Source: Polynucleobacter difficilis
GTDB lineage: Bacteria > Pseudomonadota > Gammaproteobacteria > Burkholderiales > Burkholderiaceae
DNA length: 64,000 bases
Direction of reading: 5' to 3'
Assembly: GCF_003065365.1 (NCBI RefSeq)
Contig: NZ_CP023276.1
Location: 1,302,001-1,366,000 of the forward strand
Shown: piece after piece, positions 1 to 9,522 of the stretch
Position numbering within the stretch: position 1 is the stretch's first letter
Layout of the letters: each line of letters opens with the position of its first letter
Translations under genes and position numbers: made by a program
The notes under the pieces: generated by a model
Told to the model about the DNA's origin: nothing
What the model saw: the letters and a program-made list of their open reading frames with translations, nothing else
Database searches by the model: none

Positions 1-1837
1 AGGTAGGCAGCGTGCCCGTGAGTACAAATGTTTTACCTGCTACCGCTGCGCTGACCTTTTTCTCTTCGACACTGAGCACCATGCCCGATGCGAGTAATTG
101 CTCGATTACCTCACGGTTGTGGGGTTCTTGCATGAAGCCGGTGATTGAGTCTGCCACAACGGGGCCAACATCCCGAACCGTTAACAGGTCTTCGCCTGTG
201 GCATCCATGAGGGCGTGCATATTTTGATAGTGATTGGCTAAATCTTTTGCGGTCGTTTCGCCTACATGGCGAATACCTAAGGCAAAGATGAAGCGGGCCA
301 AGGTCGTGGTTCGCGATTGATTAATCGCCTGAATTAAATTATCAGCCGACTTCTCACCCATGCGCTCTAAATTGGCAACTGCCGTAAATCCCAGGCGGTA
401 TATATCGGCTGGGGTGCGCACCAAATTATTGTCTACGAGCTGATCGACAATCTTTTCTCCAAGCCCCTCAATGTCCATGGCGCGGCGATGCGCAAAATGA
501 ACTAAGGCCTGCTTACGCTGCGCACCGCAAAATAGGCCACCACTACAGCGGGCAATGGCCTCATCTGCTACGCGCTCAATGTGTGAGTCACACACGGGGC
601 AGCGGCTTGGCATCTCAAAAGCCTTGGTATCATTCGGCCGACGCTCAAGCACCACCGACACCACTTCGGGTATCACATCACCCGCACGTCGTACTACTAC
701 GGTATCGCCAGTGCGCACATCCTTTCGCTTCACCTCATCTTCATTGTGTAGCGTGGCATTGGTCACGGTGACGCCACCCACTTCCACTGGGGCTAAGCGA
801 GCAACAGGCGTAATAGCGCCAGTGCGCCCCACCTGAACATCAATTCCTAATACGGTTGTGAGCGCCTCTTGGGCTGGATACTTATGAGCTAAGGCAAAGC
901 GCGGCGCCCTCGAAACAAAGCCAAGCTCAGCTTGCTCTGCAAAGGAATTGACTTTATAGACAACGCCATCGATGTCATAAGGCAAACGATCACGCTTGCT
1001 ACCAATCTCCCGATAGAAGCTCAGGATATCGTCCACCGATGACAGAACTTTGCGTTCCGCACAAACAGGCAGGCCCAGGCTAAGGTATTGATCAAGCAAT
1101 GCGCTGTGGGATTTTGGCAACCAACTTTGTGGCTCACACGCACCCACGCCATAGGCAAAAAAGGATAAAGGCCGTTTTGCGGTAATTTTCGAGTCCAACT
1201 GGCGCAGGCTGCCCGCAGCGGCATTGCGCGGATTCGCGAATTCTTTTTCACCTAAGCGAGCAGCCTCTTGATTCATCTTCGCAAAATCAGCAAGATGCAT
1301 AAAGACTTCACCACGGACCTCAAGTACTGCTGGAATAGTATTGCCTTGAAGACGGAGTGGGATTGCTCGAATGGTTTTAATGTTGGCCGTAACGTCTTCA
1401 CCGCTACTACCATCGCCGCGGGTGGCCGCTTGAACCAATAGACCATTTTCATAACGCAGGGAAATGGCTAGGCCATCAAACTTCAACTCGCCCGCATAGG
1501 TCACCTGGTTTTGTTGTAAGCCCTCACGGCAGCGGCGATCAAAATTCATTACCTCTGCATCATCAAAGGCGTTATTGAGGGAGAGCATGGGGACAGCGTG
1601 CTTGACGCTCGTGAATTCTTTTAAAGCAGCGCCGCCAACACGCTGCGAGAGTGAGTCCGGCCTTACCCAATCGGGATGGACTTGCTCGAGTGCAATTAAT
1701 TCGCGATACAGGCGGTCATACTCACTATCGGGCAATAAGGGGGTATCGAGCACATAGTAGGCGTGATCTAAACGTGCAAGCTCTGACTGAAGCCAAGCAT
1801 ATCGCTCCGCTGAATCCATCGGATCGGAATGCGGCAT
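1..1837 (-). CDS. ligA: NAD-dependent DNA ligase LigA (3' end beyond window)
   Basis: Seals nicks in DNA during replication and repair using NAD+ as adenylate donor. About 612 residues are visible; the C-terminus lies before base 1. The start ATG at 1835-1837 opens with MPHSDPMDSAERY; an in-frame ATG six codons later is an alternative. The adenylated lysine is in the K-F-D-G motif (about Lys119), with R-N-A-A-A-G-S-L-R further on, then an OB region, a four-cysteine zinc finger at about residues 411-434 and helix-hairpin-helix repeats. The start of the BRCT domain (K-T-F-V-L-T-G-T-L) is at the window edge. It follows zipA with a 9-base gap on the same strand, in the smc-zipA-ligA order usual in betaproteobacteria. 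The family call is secure. Confidence 0.96.
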   Translation of the reverse strand, partial: MPHSDPMDSAERYAWLQSELARLDHAYYVLDTPLLPDSEYDRLYRELIALEQVHPDWVRPDSLSQRVGGAALKEFTSVKHAVPMLSLNNAFDDAEVMNFDRRCREGLQQNQVTYAGELKFDGLAISLRYENGLLVQAATRGDGSSGEDVTANIKTIRAIPLRLQGNTIPAVLEVRGEVFMHLADFAKMNQEAARLGEKEFANPRNAAAGSLRQLDSKITAKRPLSFFAYGVGACEPQSWLPKSHSALLDQYLSLGLPVCAERKVLSSVDDILSFYREIGSKRDRLPYDIDGVVYKVNSFAEQAELGFVSRAPRFALAHKYPAQEALTTVLGIDVQVGRTGAITPVARLAPVEVGGVTVTNATLHNEDEVKRKDVRTGDTVVVRRAGDVIPEVVSVVLERRPNDTKAFEMPSRCPVCDSHIERVADEAIARCSGGLFCGAQRKQALVHFAHRRAMDIEGLGEKIVDQLVDNNLVRTPADIYRLGFTAVANLERMGEKSADNLIQAINQSRTTTLARFIFALGIRHVGETTAKDLANHYQNMHALMDATGEDLLTVRDVGPVVADSITGFMQEPHNREVIEQLLASGMVLSVEEKKVSAAVAGKTFVLTGTLPT

Positions 1838-1846
1838 TTCCCGTCC

Positions 1847-2881
1847 TTAATTGAATAAGCGCGCAGCTGTTGCGGAGCCAGCTGCAATACCGTCTTGCTC
1901 GAGGCGGCTGTAGAGGCCATCTAAGTGATGGCGAATCGCAATCACGGCGTTCTCGGTCAGATTAACCCCGTTATCGTCGACAATGCGGCCCTGCATTGCC
2001 TCAGCCAAAGCGACACCTTCTGCCAACATCCGCTCAAAACCCATTTGCTCTTGCGCCACTAAAGGAAGCTCTAGCAATAGGGAGATCCCTGTAACGGGCT
2101 GGTCTGGATCAAGTGCGTTGCTGGCAAACAAGATTTGATTGTTTGAGAAAAACTCATAGGACCGATTGTTTTTTGAAAGCACAAAGTTTCGCTCTAGCAT
2201 CAGTACATCTAATTCGGCGCGTGTTTTTGCTTTACCATCAAAGGCCACATTGATGCTGAGCTGAATATCACTTTCTGCCGCAATCGCATCAAGCTCCTTG
2301 GCGCTTTCTATCATAGTGCTAACACTGGGCATGTCAATTTGTGCGCCCAATACTTCGGCTAAGGCTTGGCTACGCGAGCAGAAGTCCGAGAGTTCCAATA
2401 CGCCGATCGGACCTTTGCGGCTGGCGAGCTGAATAGCGAGTTGCAGTTCGGCGTAATGGGCATCCATGGAAATTGGCTCCCAGTTGCCTTTAGGATCATC
2501 AGCTTGCAAGCCCTCGTATATCCAATGCGCACCAAAGCGAGGCCAATCTGCAACCTCACTGATAATTTCGCCACCCTTAATGGGGTTCTCAAATCGCAAA
2601 TTAATCACGCAGTCAATGCGTGGGTCGATCGCAAAACGAGGTGCATCTGGAACTACGGTATTGATGGCCTCGGAAAACCCAGGCTCTACGCGATCGCCGG
2701 TGAAGTTCTGGGCCGTTGCATCAGCGAATCCAGGCTCAATTGGTTTGCGCGCTTGGCGTTTTGCGCGCGCACTCCGCAAATTAACAATTGCCACCAAGAC
2801 CACGAGGAAAATACCAATCAGGCCTAAGGCAAATTGCAGTTCTGACAAACCCAGCGTCGCTGTGATTTGCTCGAGTCCCAT
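1847..2881 (-). CDS. zipA: Cell division protein ZipA-like
   Basis: 344 residues. A single N-terminal membrane helix (about residues 18-36, LGLIGIFLVVLVAIVNL) is followed by a basic patch (RSARAKRQARK), a variable linker and a C-terminal ZipA/FtsZ-binding type domain (about 200-335). Membrane-anchored ZipA tethers FtsZ to the inner membrane at the septum. The sequence is distant from enterobacterial ZipA, so part of the call comes from position: its start codon directly abuts the smc stop codon and ligA follows within 10 bases. Translational coupling to smc is likely. Confidence 0.85.
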   Translation of the reverse strand: MGLEQITATLGLSELQFALGLIGIFLVVLVAIVNLRSARAKRQARKPIEPGFADATAQNFTGDRVEPGFSEAINTVVPDAPRFAIDPRIDCVINLRFENPIKGGEIISEVADWPRFGAHWIYEGLQADDPKGNWEPISMDAHYAELQLAIQLASRKGPIGVLELSDFCSRSQALAEVLGAQIDMPSVSTMIESAKELDAIAAESDIQLSINVAFDGKAKTRAELDVLMLERNFVLSKNNRSYEFFSNNQILFASNALDPDQPVTGISLLLELPLVAQEQMGFERMLAEGVALAEAMQGRIVDDNGVNLTENAVIAIRHHLDGLYSRLEQDGIAAGSATAARLFN

Positions 2882-5800
2882 TTAGGCGGCCTCAACCATG
2901 GATACTGCAGATGCAATATCAACGGCCACGATACGCGATACACCCTGCTCCTGCATGGTGACGCCAATCAATTGGTGGGCAATTTCCATGGTGATCTTAT
3001 TGTGCGAGATAAAGACAAACTGGGTCTTAGCGGACATCCTAGCAACCATCTCTGCATAGCGCAATGTGTTGGCATCATCGAGCGGCGCATCGACCTCATC
3101 GAGCAAGCAGAATGGTGCTGGGTTCAATAAAAATAAGGAGAAAACCAAGGCAATTGCGGTTAAGGCCTTTTCCCCGCCAGACAGTAGGTAAATAGAGCTA
3201 TTCTTTTTGCCGGGTGGCTGAGCCATCACTTGAACGCCTGAATCCAAGATTTCTTCGCCGGTCATCACGAGCTCAGCGTGGCCGCCACCAAACAGCTCAG
3301 GGAAGAGTCGTCCAAAATGGCCATTCACCTGATCGAAGGTGCCCTGCAATAAATCACGGGTCTCTGCATCAATCTTTGCAATGGCGTCGGTTAAGGTTTG
3401 CATCGCCTCATTTAAGTCGGCCGATTGTGCATCCAGGAATGATTTACGCTCGCGCGAACTCGCTAGCTCATCGAGTGCGGCCATGTTGACTGGGCCCAGT
3501 GACTGAATTTCACTATTTAAGCGATTGACTTCGCTCTGCAGGTGCCCTACTTTCAGATCACTACTGAAACGGGTTTCGAGGCTAGTGAGATCGGCCTCTG
3601 CATCCGCAAGCAAGGTAGCAAACTGTTCAAAGTTAAGGCGAGCGGCTTGCTCACGCAGCTGCAGGTCCATCACTTTGTCGCGCATCGGCTGTAAGCTACG
3701 CTCAATCAAGAGTCGCCCTTCATCTGCCTCGCGCAACTGGTGCAGCAATGCGTCTTGTTCGGTACGGGCATTCGCTAAGGCTGCTTCGCGCTCGGCACGA
3801 ACTAGCAGCAGCCCTTGCAGTTTTTCTTGAGCCGCTTCATCGCTCAGACCCGCAAGCTCTTGCTCGCTGGCAGCATATTTATCCTGAATCTCGATGATTT
3901 GGTCGCGCGCCGTGCTTTGATCGCGCTGCAAATCGGCTATGCGCTGCTGCAATGAACGGGTAGCAAAAGCTGCTTCCTGAGCCGCCATCTCTGCGGTGCG
4001 TAGGTTTGTACGCAAAGTCTCACGCTCTTCACTGCTGCGCGTTAGATTCGATTGCGCACTCTCTAACTCGAGATGCAAGCGTTCTTTGTCGGCCTGCGCT
4101 TGATCTAAATCTGCCTGCGACTGAACGCCATTGCTATTGAACTGCTGCTGCTGCCCGCTAATCTCAGCCATCTCCGACTGAATTTGTGCGGCGCGCTGGC
4201 TGTATTGCTCTTCGGCTTGCGTGAGCTGCATCTGCTCCACTTCAAACCCATGGGCCTCCTGAACTGCATGCTCAGCATTGATGCGCGACTGCTCCGCTGC
4301 TTGATGGGCCGCTTGGTAATTGGCGGCGCACTGATCAAGCTCGCCTTGCAGCTCACTCTGAATTAAACGCTGGGCCTTTAGCTGCTTCTCCAGGCTCTCC
4401 ATTTCTTGAGCGCGGGCTAACATACCCGATTGCTCTGAGTCGGCAGCATAGAGCTGTACACCCACTCGGCTAACTAAATGGCCTTCTTGGGTTACTAAGG
4501 TTGCGCCTACTGGTAACTTTTCGCGGCGACGCAATGCGTCTTCGAGGTTATTGGCAATAAAGACAGCACCGAGCCACTCTTGCAATACCTGCATCACGCG
4601 CGGTGCGCCCGCACTCTGAATGCGCGACAGCAATAAGGTGAACTCCGCAGGTGTATTGATCTGGGATGCAGGCAATTCATCGGCTAATAGAATCGCAAGG
4701 CGACTCGGTGGCGCGTCCTTTGCTAAAGCAACCGCTTCTTCTGCATTCTTGCCGGTGACCGCCGCAAGGCGCTCCCGCAAAACCGACTCAAGAGCCGTTT
4801 CCCAACCGCTCTCCACCTTGAGGTCTTGCCATAAACGCTTACTTTCTTTCAGGCCTTTGCTTTCAAGCCAAGGTCCGATTTTTCCTTGTGCTTGCACGCT
4901 CGCTTGCAGCGCAGTTAAAGCAGTAAGCTTGGCTTCGGTTTGAGCTAAATCCTGATTGGCTGACTGTATTTGCTGCTGCGCTTGGTTACGCGCCTCATCC
5001 GCCGCCGGAACACGCTGTTGCATTTCAAGCGCACGGGCTTTGGTTTCTTCTACCTTGCGCTGCGCCATCACTTGGCGATCGAGCGCCATTTGCAAAGCAA
5101 TTGCATCCGGCTTGCGCATGCCGGCCAATTCAGTCTCTAAACGTGCTTGACGCGCCCCAGATTCTTCCAGCTGCAAGGCAATCGCTTTTGCACGCTCAGT
5201 CAGGCTTGCCAGGCGTTGATCAATTGCAGCAACACTGTCACGCGCTGCATTTAACTGAGTAACAGCTAGTTGGTATGCTTCTTCGCGCCCAGGCAACTGC
5301 TCTTGCAAGCTTGCGAGCTGGGTTTGTAAATTGCGTTCTTGTTCTGCTGCGAGGCTTAACTCGTGCTCGGCAGAGCGCTGTGCCTGGGCTGCGTCGGTTT
5401 CTTGAACGGTCCAACGCTGCAGTTGTGACTGCAGATCCTGCGTTTGCTGTTGTAGACGCTGGCGCGCCTCCTGCACATACCGAATCTCTGCCTCAACCTG
5501 AGTGACATCGGCATTGGTCTGATAGAGCTCTCCTTGTGCTTCGGATACTTTATCTTGCAGCGCATACTGCTGCGTACGCATTGCCTCGAGCTCGGCTTCA
5601 GCATGGCGCAATTTAGCGGTTTGCTCTTCGAGCTGAACTTGTGTGTCGCGGATGCCGTTGGCATGGCGCTCTTGCTCTTTACCTGCTTCGGTTTGACGCA
5701 CGAACCACAGCAATTGCTGCTGTGATTTCATTTCCACTTGCAATAGATTGTGGCGCTCTGCAACCGTAGCCTGACTCTCTAGGCGCTCGAGTTGCTTTTC

Positions 5801-6403
5801 CAGCTCGCGCAATATGTCTTGTACGCGTACTAAATTCTCTTGTGTGTCTTCAAGGCGCGAGGCGGTTTCTTTGCGGCGTTCTTTGTATTTTGAAACGCCT
5901 GCAGCCTCTTCTAAAAATACCCGCAACTCTTCTGGCTTGGATTCCAAAATGCGATTAATCGTGCCTTGACCAATAATCGCGTAACCGCGTGGCCCCATGC
6001 CGGTGCCCAGGAAAATATCCTGAATGTCTTTACGACGCACCACTTGATTGTTGACGTAATAGCTCGAGCTGCCATCGCGGGTGAGCACCCGCTTTACCGC
6101 AAGTTCAGCAAACGTACTCCATTGTCCGTGTGCGCGGCCATCCGCGTTATCAAACAGTAACTCGACACTAGCGCGACCCGATGGCTTACGCAATCCAGAC
6201 CCATTAAAAATCACATCCTGCATCGACTCGCCGCGCAATTCGCTGGCCCTGGATTCGCCTAAAACCCAGCGAACGGCATCAATAATGTTGGATTTTCCGC
6301 ATCCATTCGGTCCCACCACACCAATCAGTTGGCCTGGCATCTCAAAATGGGTGGGATCGACGAATGACTTAAAGCCAGAAAGTTTGATTGATTTGAGTTG
6401 CAC
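2882..6403 (-). CDS. smc: Chromosome segregation ATPase SMC
   Basis: 1173 residues, normal length for bacterial SMC. Walker A is at residues 31-39 (GPNGCGKSN). Long glutamine- and glutamate-rich coiled coils (about 170-500 and 660-1000) flank a hinge around 510-640. The C-terminal head has the ABC signature LSGGEKALTA and Walker B with LLDEVDAPLDDAN. It forms the dimeric ring that compacts and separates daughter chromosomes, with ScpA/ScpB partners not seen here. It is transcribed away from dapD; the 175-base gap between them holds both promoters. Confidence 0.97.
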   Translation of the reverse strand: MQLKSIKLSGFKSFVDPTHFEMPGQLIGVVGPNGCGKSNIIDAVRWVLGESRASELRGESMQDVIFNGSGLRKPSGRASVELLFDNADGRAHGQWSTFAELAVKRVLTRDGSSSYYVNNQVVRRKDIQDIFLGTGMGPRGYAIIGQGTINRILESKPEELRVFLEEAAGVSKYKERRKETASRLEDTQENLVRVQDILRELEKQLERLESQATVAERHNLLQVEMKSQQQLLWFVRQTEAGKEQERHANGIRDTQVQLEEQTAKLRHAEAELEAMRTQQYALQDKVSEAQGELYQTNADVTQVEAEIRYVQEARQRLQQQTQDLQSQLQRWTVQETDAAQAQRSAEHELSLAAEQERNLQTQLASLQEQLPGREEAYQLAVTQLNAARDSVAAIDQRLASLTERAKAIALQLEESGARQARLETELAGMRKPDAIALQMALDRQVMAQRKVEETKARALEMQQRVPAADEARNQAQQQIQSANQDLAQTEAKLTALTALQASVQAQGKIGPWLESKGLKESKRLWQDLKVESGWETALESVLRERLAAVTGKNAEEAVALAKDAPPSRLAILLADELPASQINTPAEFTLLLSRIQSAGAPRVMQVLQEWLGAVFIANNLEDALRRREKLPVGATLVTQEGHLVSRVGVQLYAADSEQSGMLARAQEMESLEKQLKAQRLIQSELQGELDQCAANYQAAHQAAEQSRINAEHAVQEAHGFEVEQMQLTQAEEQYSQRAAQIQSEMAEISGQQQQFNSNGVQSQADLDQAQADKERLHLELESAQSNLTRSSEERETLRTNLRTAEMAAQEAAFATRSLQQRIADLQRDQSTARDQIIEIQDKYAASEQELAGLSDEAAQEKLQGLLLVRAEREAALANARTEQDALLHQLREADEGRLLIERSLQPMRDKVMDLQLREQAARLNFEQFATLLADAEADLTSLETRFSSDLKVGHLQSEVNRLNSEIQSLGPVNMAALDELASSRERKSFLDAQSADLNEAMQTLTDAIAKIDAETRDLLQGTFDQVNGHFGRLFPELFGGGHAELVMTGEEILDSGVQVMAQPPGKKNSSIYLLSGGEKALTAIALVFSLFLLNPAPFCLLDEVDAPLDDANTLRYAEMVARMSAKTQFVFISHNKITMEIAHQLIGVTMQEQGVSRIVAVDIASAVSMVEAA

Positions 6404-6578
6404 AGGGCGCTTTGCGGGGTAAAAAAGTCTGACTGGTTCAAGAAAAAAGGGGTAAATTCCGTGATTAGGATGATAGCAAGTTCACAAAGCTTTACACCGG
6501 AATTTTCCCCGCCGATATAATGATGTTTCGCCATTTAGGGCTAAAACCCCTTAACAATCTGATAGTTATCTAAAAAGC

Positions 6579-7406
6579 ATGAGCCAATCACCACAAAGCG
6601 TTATCGAACAAGCCTGGGACAACCGAGCAAACCTCTCTGCAGGGGACATTTCCACTGAAATCCGCAATGCCGTCAGCGCTGTCATAGACGGCCTCAATCG
6701 GGGACGTATTCGCGTTGCTGAGCGCCGTTCCGTTGGGCAATGGGAAGTCAACCAGTGGGTTAAAAAGGCGGTTTTACTGTCCTTCCGCCTCGAAGACAAT
6801 AAAGTCATGCCAGCCGGCGGCTTTACCCAGTTTTACGACAAAGTACCCAGCAAGTTTGAGAACTGGACTGAGGCGGACTTCATCGAGGGTGGCTTTCGGG
6901 TCGTACCCCCGGCTGTTGCACGCCGTGGCTCCTATATTGGTAAGAATGCCGTTTTGATGCCCTCTTACGTCAACATCGGCGCGTATGTCGGTGAAGGCAC
7001 CATGGTCGACACCTGGGCAACCGTTGGTTCTTGCGCTCAAATTGGTAAGAATGTGCATTTATCTGGCGGTGTTGGTATTGGCGGTGTTTTAGAGCCAATT
7101 CAGGCTGGCCCCGTCATTATTGAAGACAACTGCTTCATTGGTGCACGCTCCGAGGTGGTTGAGGGCGTTGTGGTGGAAGAAAACAGCGTCTTGTCGATGG
7201 GCGTCTTTATTGGCCAAAGCACCAAGATTTACGATCGCGAAACCGGTCAAATTCATTACGGTCGTGTGCCTGCTGGTTCAGTAGTGGTGCCTGGGTCACT
7301 GCCCTCCGCAGATGGAAAATACAGCCTCTACGCTGCCATCATCGTTAAGAAAGTCGATGCTCAAACCCGAGCAAAAACTGCCATCAATGAGCTCTTGCGC
7401 GATTAA
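6579..7406 (+). CDS. dapD: Tetrahydrodipicolinate N-succinyltransferase DapD
   Basis: 275 residues, the usual family length. It transfers succinyl from succinyl-CoA to tetrahydrodipicolinate in the succinylase branch of lysine and meso-diaminopimelate synthesis in the cytoplasm. A helical N-terminal domain is followed by a left-handed beta-helix of hexapeptide repeats (about 110-230, e.g. GAYVGEGTMVDTWATVG and CFIGARSEVVEG), as in trimeric DapD. The downstream dapE starts 2 bases after the stop, so the two are clearly co-transcribed. Confidence 0.97.
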   Translation: MSQSPQSVIEQAWDNRANLSAGDISTEIRNAVSAVIDGLNRGRIRVAERRSVGQWEVNQWVKKAVLLSFRLEDNKVMPAGGFTQFYDKVPSKFENWTEADFIEGGFRVVPPAVARRGSYIGKNAVLMPSYVNIGAYVGEGTMVDTWATVGSCAQIGKNVHLSGGVGIGGVLEPIQAGPVIIEDNCFIGARSEVVEGVVVEENSVLSMGVFIGQSTKIYDRETGQIHYGRVPAGSVVVPGSLPSADGKYSLYAAIIVKKVDAQTRAKTAINELLRD

Positions 7407-7408
7407 TC

Positions 7409-8560
7409 ATGAGCGCAGCGATTGAATTAACCAAAGCCCTGATTGCCTGCCGTTCGGTAACACCAGCTGATGGCGGCTGCCAGGATTTAATCGCTGCTCG
7501 CTTAAAGGAGTTGGGCTTTCATACAGAAAGCGTGGTGGGCGGTCCCAGTGACTTTCAGGTGACCAACCTGTGGGCAATCAAAAAAGGCACGCAAGGTGAT
7601 GCCGGCAAAGTATTGATGTTTGCCGGTCATACCGATGTGGTTCCTACCGGCCCTTTGGAAAAGTGGGAGAGCGATCCATTTACTCCCACCATCCGCGGCG
7701 ATTATTTGTACGGCCGCGGCGCAGCTGATATGAAAACCTCCCTCGCCGGTTTTGTAGTGGCAACAGAGGAGTTCATTACCTCCAATCCGGAGCACGCCGG
7801 AACGATTGCTTTTTTAATTACCAGCGATGAAGAAGGTCCAGCCAACGATGGCACGGTGGTCATGTGCGAACGGCTTAAAGAGCGGGGTCAACGACTGGAC
7901 TACTGTGTGATTGGTGAACCTACTTCAGTCAATCAATTGGGTGACATGATTAAGAACGGCAGGCGCGGCTCCCTGTCTGGCAAATTGCACATCAAGGGCA
8001 TCCAAGCGCACATTGCCTACCCTCACCTCGGTGAGAACCCCATTCATTTATCTGCACCCGCCATTCAGGCGCTGGTGAGTACCGAATGGGATCAAGGCAA
8101 TCGCTACTTTCAGCCGACTAGTTTTCAGATCTCTAATATTCACGCAGGTACTGGCGCCAATAACGTCATTCCAGGCGAACTCACCATCGACTTTAACTTC
8201 CGCTTTTCAACCGAGAGCACGCCTGAGCAATTGCGTCAGCGGGTCGAGAGCATTCTGACCGAAGCCGGCCTGACCTTTTCGATTGATTGGGTTTTAGGAG
8301 GCAGCCCCTTCATTACTGGGGACGAAGCATTGGCGAGCGCGCTGCGCAAAGCGATTCAAGATGAAACCGGTGTTGTCACTGAACTCTCCACTACCGGCGG
8401 CACGAGCGATGGCCGCTTTATTGCCAAGATTTGTTCTCAAGTAGTGGAGTTTGGGCCGATCAATGCGACGAGCCATAAAGTGAATGAGTCCGTTTGCGCC
8501 GAAGACATTGTGCCGCTCAAGAACATTTACAAGCGCGTGCTTGAGCAGTTAATCGCCTAA
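7409..8560 (+). CDS. dapE: Succinyl-diaminopimelate desuccinylase DapE
   Basis: 383 residues, M20 metallopeptidase family. It hydrolyses N-succinyl-LL-diaminopimelate to LL-diaminopimelate and succinate using two zinc ions. Metal-site motifs are visible: FAGHTDVVP (His74, Asp76), YGRGAADMK, the Glu-Glu pair in TSDEEGP, IGEPT, and the C-terminal SHKVNE histidine. It lies 2 bases after dapD and 4 bases before prmB, forming a dapD-dapE-prmB operon. dapC, which would fall between the two steps, is not in the window. Confidence 0.97.
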   Translation: MSAAIELTKALIACRSVTPADGGCQDLIAARLKELGFHTESVVGGPSDFQVTNLWAIKKGTQGDAGKVLMFAGHTDVVPTGPLEKWESDPFTPTIRGDYLYGRGAADMKTSLAGFVVATEEFITSNPEHAGTIAFLITSDEEGPANDGTVVMCERLKERGQRLDYCVIGEPTSVNQLGDMIKNGRRGSLSGKLHIKGIQAHIAYPHLGENPIHLSAPAIQALVSTEWDQGNRYFQPTSFQISNIHAGTGANNVIPGELTIDFNFRFSTESTPEQLRQRVESILTEAGLTFSIDWVLGGSPFITGDEALASALRKAIQDETGVVTELSTTGGTSDGRFIAKICSQVVEFGPINATSHKVNESVCAEDIVPLKNIYKRVLEQLIA

Positions 8561-8564
8561 ACCC

Positions 8565-9473
8565 ATGGATCCAGAGCCTCAGTCGCAGAGCAATACCATC
8601 GCCACCGTAGAACAATCGATCGATCGGCTTGCGCAACACCTCGATCAAGCTAAACTGAGCTACGGGCACGGCGCAATCGACGCCCAAAGTGAGGCGTTGT
8701 GGATTATTAGCAAACAACTTCAAATCAGTCCAAGCGATGCTTTAGAGCAACTGCAGGCACCACTCGATCACCGTCTTTATGACGCTGCCCTGGGAGTTGC
8801 CAATGAGCGCATTCAAACGCGTAAGCCATTAGCTTACATTTTGGAAGAAGCCTGGCTGATGGGTGTGCCCTTCTATTGCAATGAACAGAGCATCGTTCCC
8901 CGCTCGTGGATTGCGGAGCTGATTACTGAAGGAGCGCTTGAGCCATGGCTACCTGCCGATGGTCGCGCGCTTGATTTATGCACCGGTAATGGCTCCCTTG
9001 CCGTCCTGCTGGCGCTGTCTTGCCCGGATATCCATGTGAGTGCGTGCGATATCAGCGCGCCTGCATTAGCAGTAGCGGCACGTAACTTGGATCGTCACGG
9101 CCTCAGTTCTCACATTGAATTGTTCCATGGCGATCTTTGGAGCCCTTTGCCTGACCCCATTAACGAAAACCGCTTTGACTTGATCATCTGCAATCCGCCC
9201 TACGTCAATGCAGCCAGCATGCGTAAGCTACCCGCTGAATACCATGCTGAACCCGTCCTTGCTTTAGCTGGTGGCGAAGATGGTATGGACCTAATTCGAA
9301 AGATTATTGGGAATGCACCGGACTACCTGAGCGAGCGCGGCGCGCTGGTACTTGAAATTGGCAATGAAGTGGAGCACTTTCACAAAGCCTTCCCACAGAT
9401 CCCAGTGATTTGGATGGACGTCTCTGCAGGGAACGAGCAAGTTCTACTAATCCAAGCAGAAGACTTGCGCTAA
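8565..9473 (+). CDS. prmB: Ribosomal protein uL3 glutamine methyltransferase PrmB
   Basis: 302 residues. SAM-dependent N5-glutamine methyltransferase of the PrmB/PrmC family. The SAM motif I reads LDLCTGNGSLAV, and the catalytic NPPY that holds the target glutamine is at residues 210-213. The N-terminal helical domain and the length favour PrmB (modifies ribosomal protein L3) over PrmC (modifies release factors). It is the third gene of the dapD operon and converges with radA across a strong hairpin. Confidence 0.92.
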   Translation: MDPEPQSQSNTIATVEQSIDRLAQHLDQAKLSYGHGAIDAQSEALWIISKQLQISPSDALEQLQAPLDHRLYDAALGVANERIQTRKPLAYILEEAWLMGVPFYCNEQSIVPRSWIAELITEGALEPWLPADGRALDLCTGNGSLAVLLALSCPDIHVSACDISAPALAVAARNLDRHGLSSHIELFHGDLWSPLPDPINENRFDLIICNPPYVNAASMRKLPAEYHAEPVLALAGGEDGMDLIRKIIGNAPDYLSERGALVLEIGNEVEHFHKAFPQIPVIWMDVSAGNEQVLLIQAEDLR

Positions 9474-9522
9474 CGAGCGTTACTCAATAGTGCTAACAAT
9501 ATTGCTAACTGAGTTCGTTAGC
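9469..9522. terminator. Nested inverted repeat between convergent prmB and radA
   Basis: Outer arms GCTAACGA (9469-9476) and TCGTTAGC (9515-9522) enclose inner arms ACTCA (9482-9486) and TGAGT (9510-9514). The loop contains two further copies of GCTAAC. Both stop codons lie inside the structure. It has no long T tract on either side, so it may be a Rho-independent-like bidirectional stop or a 3'-end stabilising stem. Confidence 0.5.

Noticed and set aside
2366..2885. Forward-strand open frames of 139 and 153 codons opposite zipA
   Set aside because: They are shadows of zipA codon use; zipA has a membrane helix, a folded domain and the expected neighbours.
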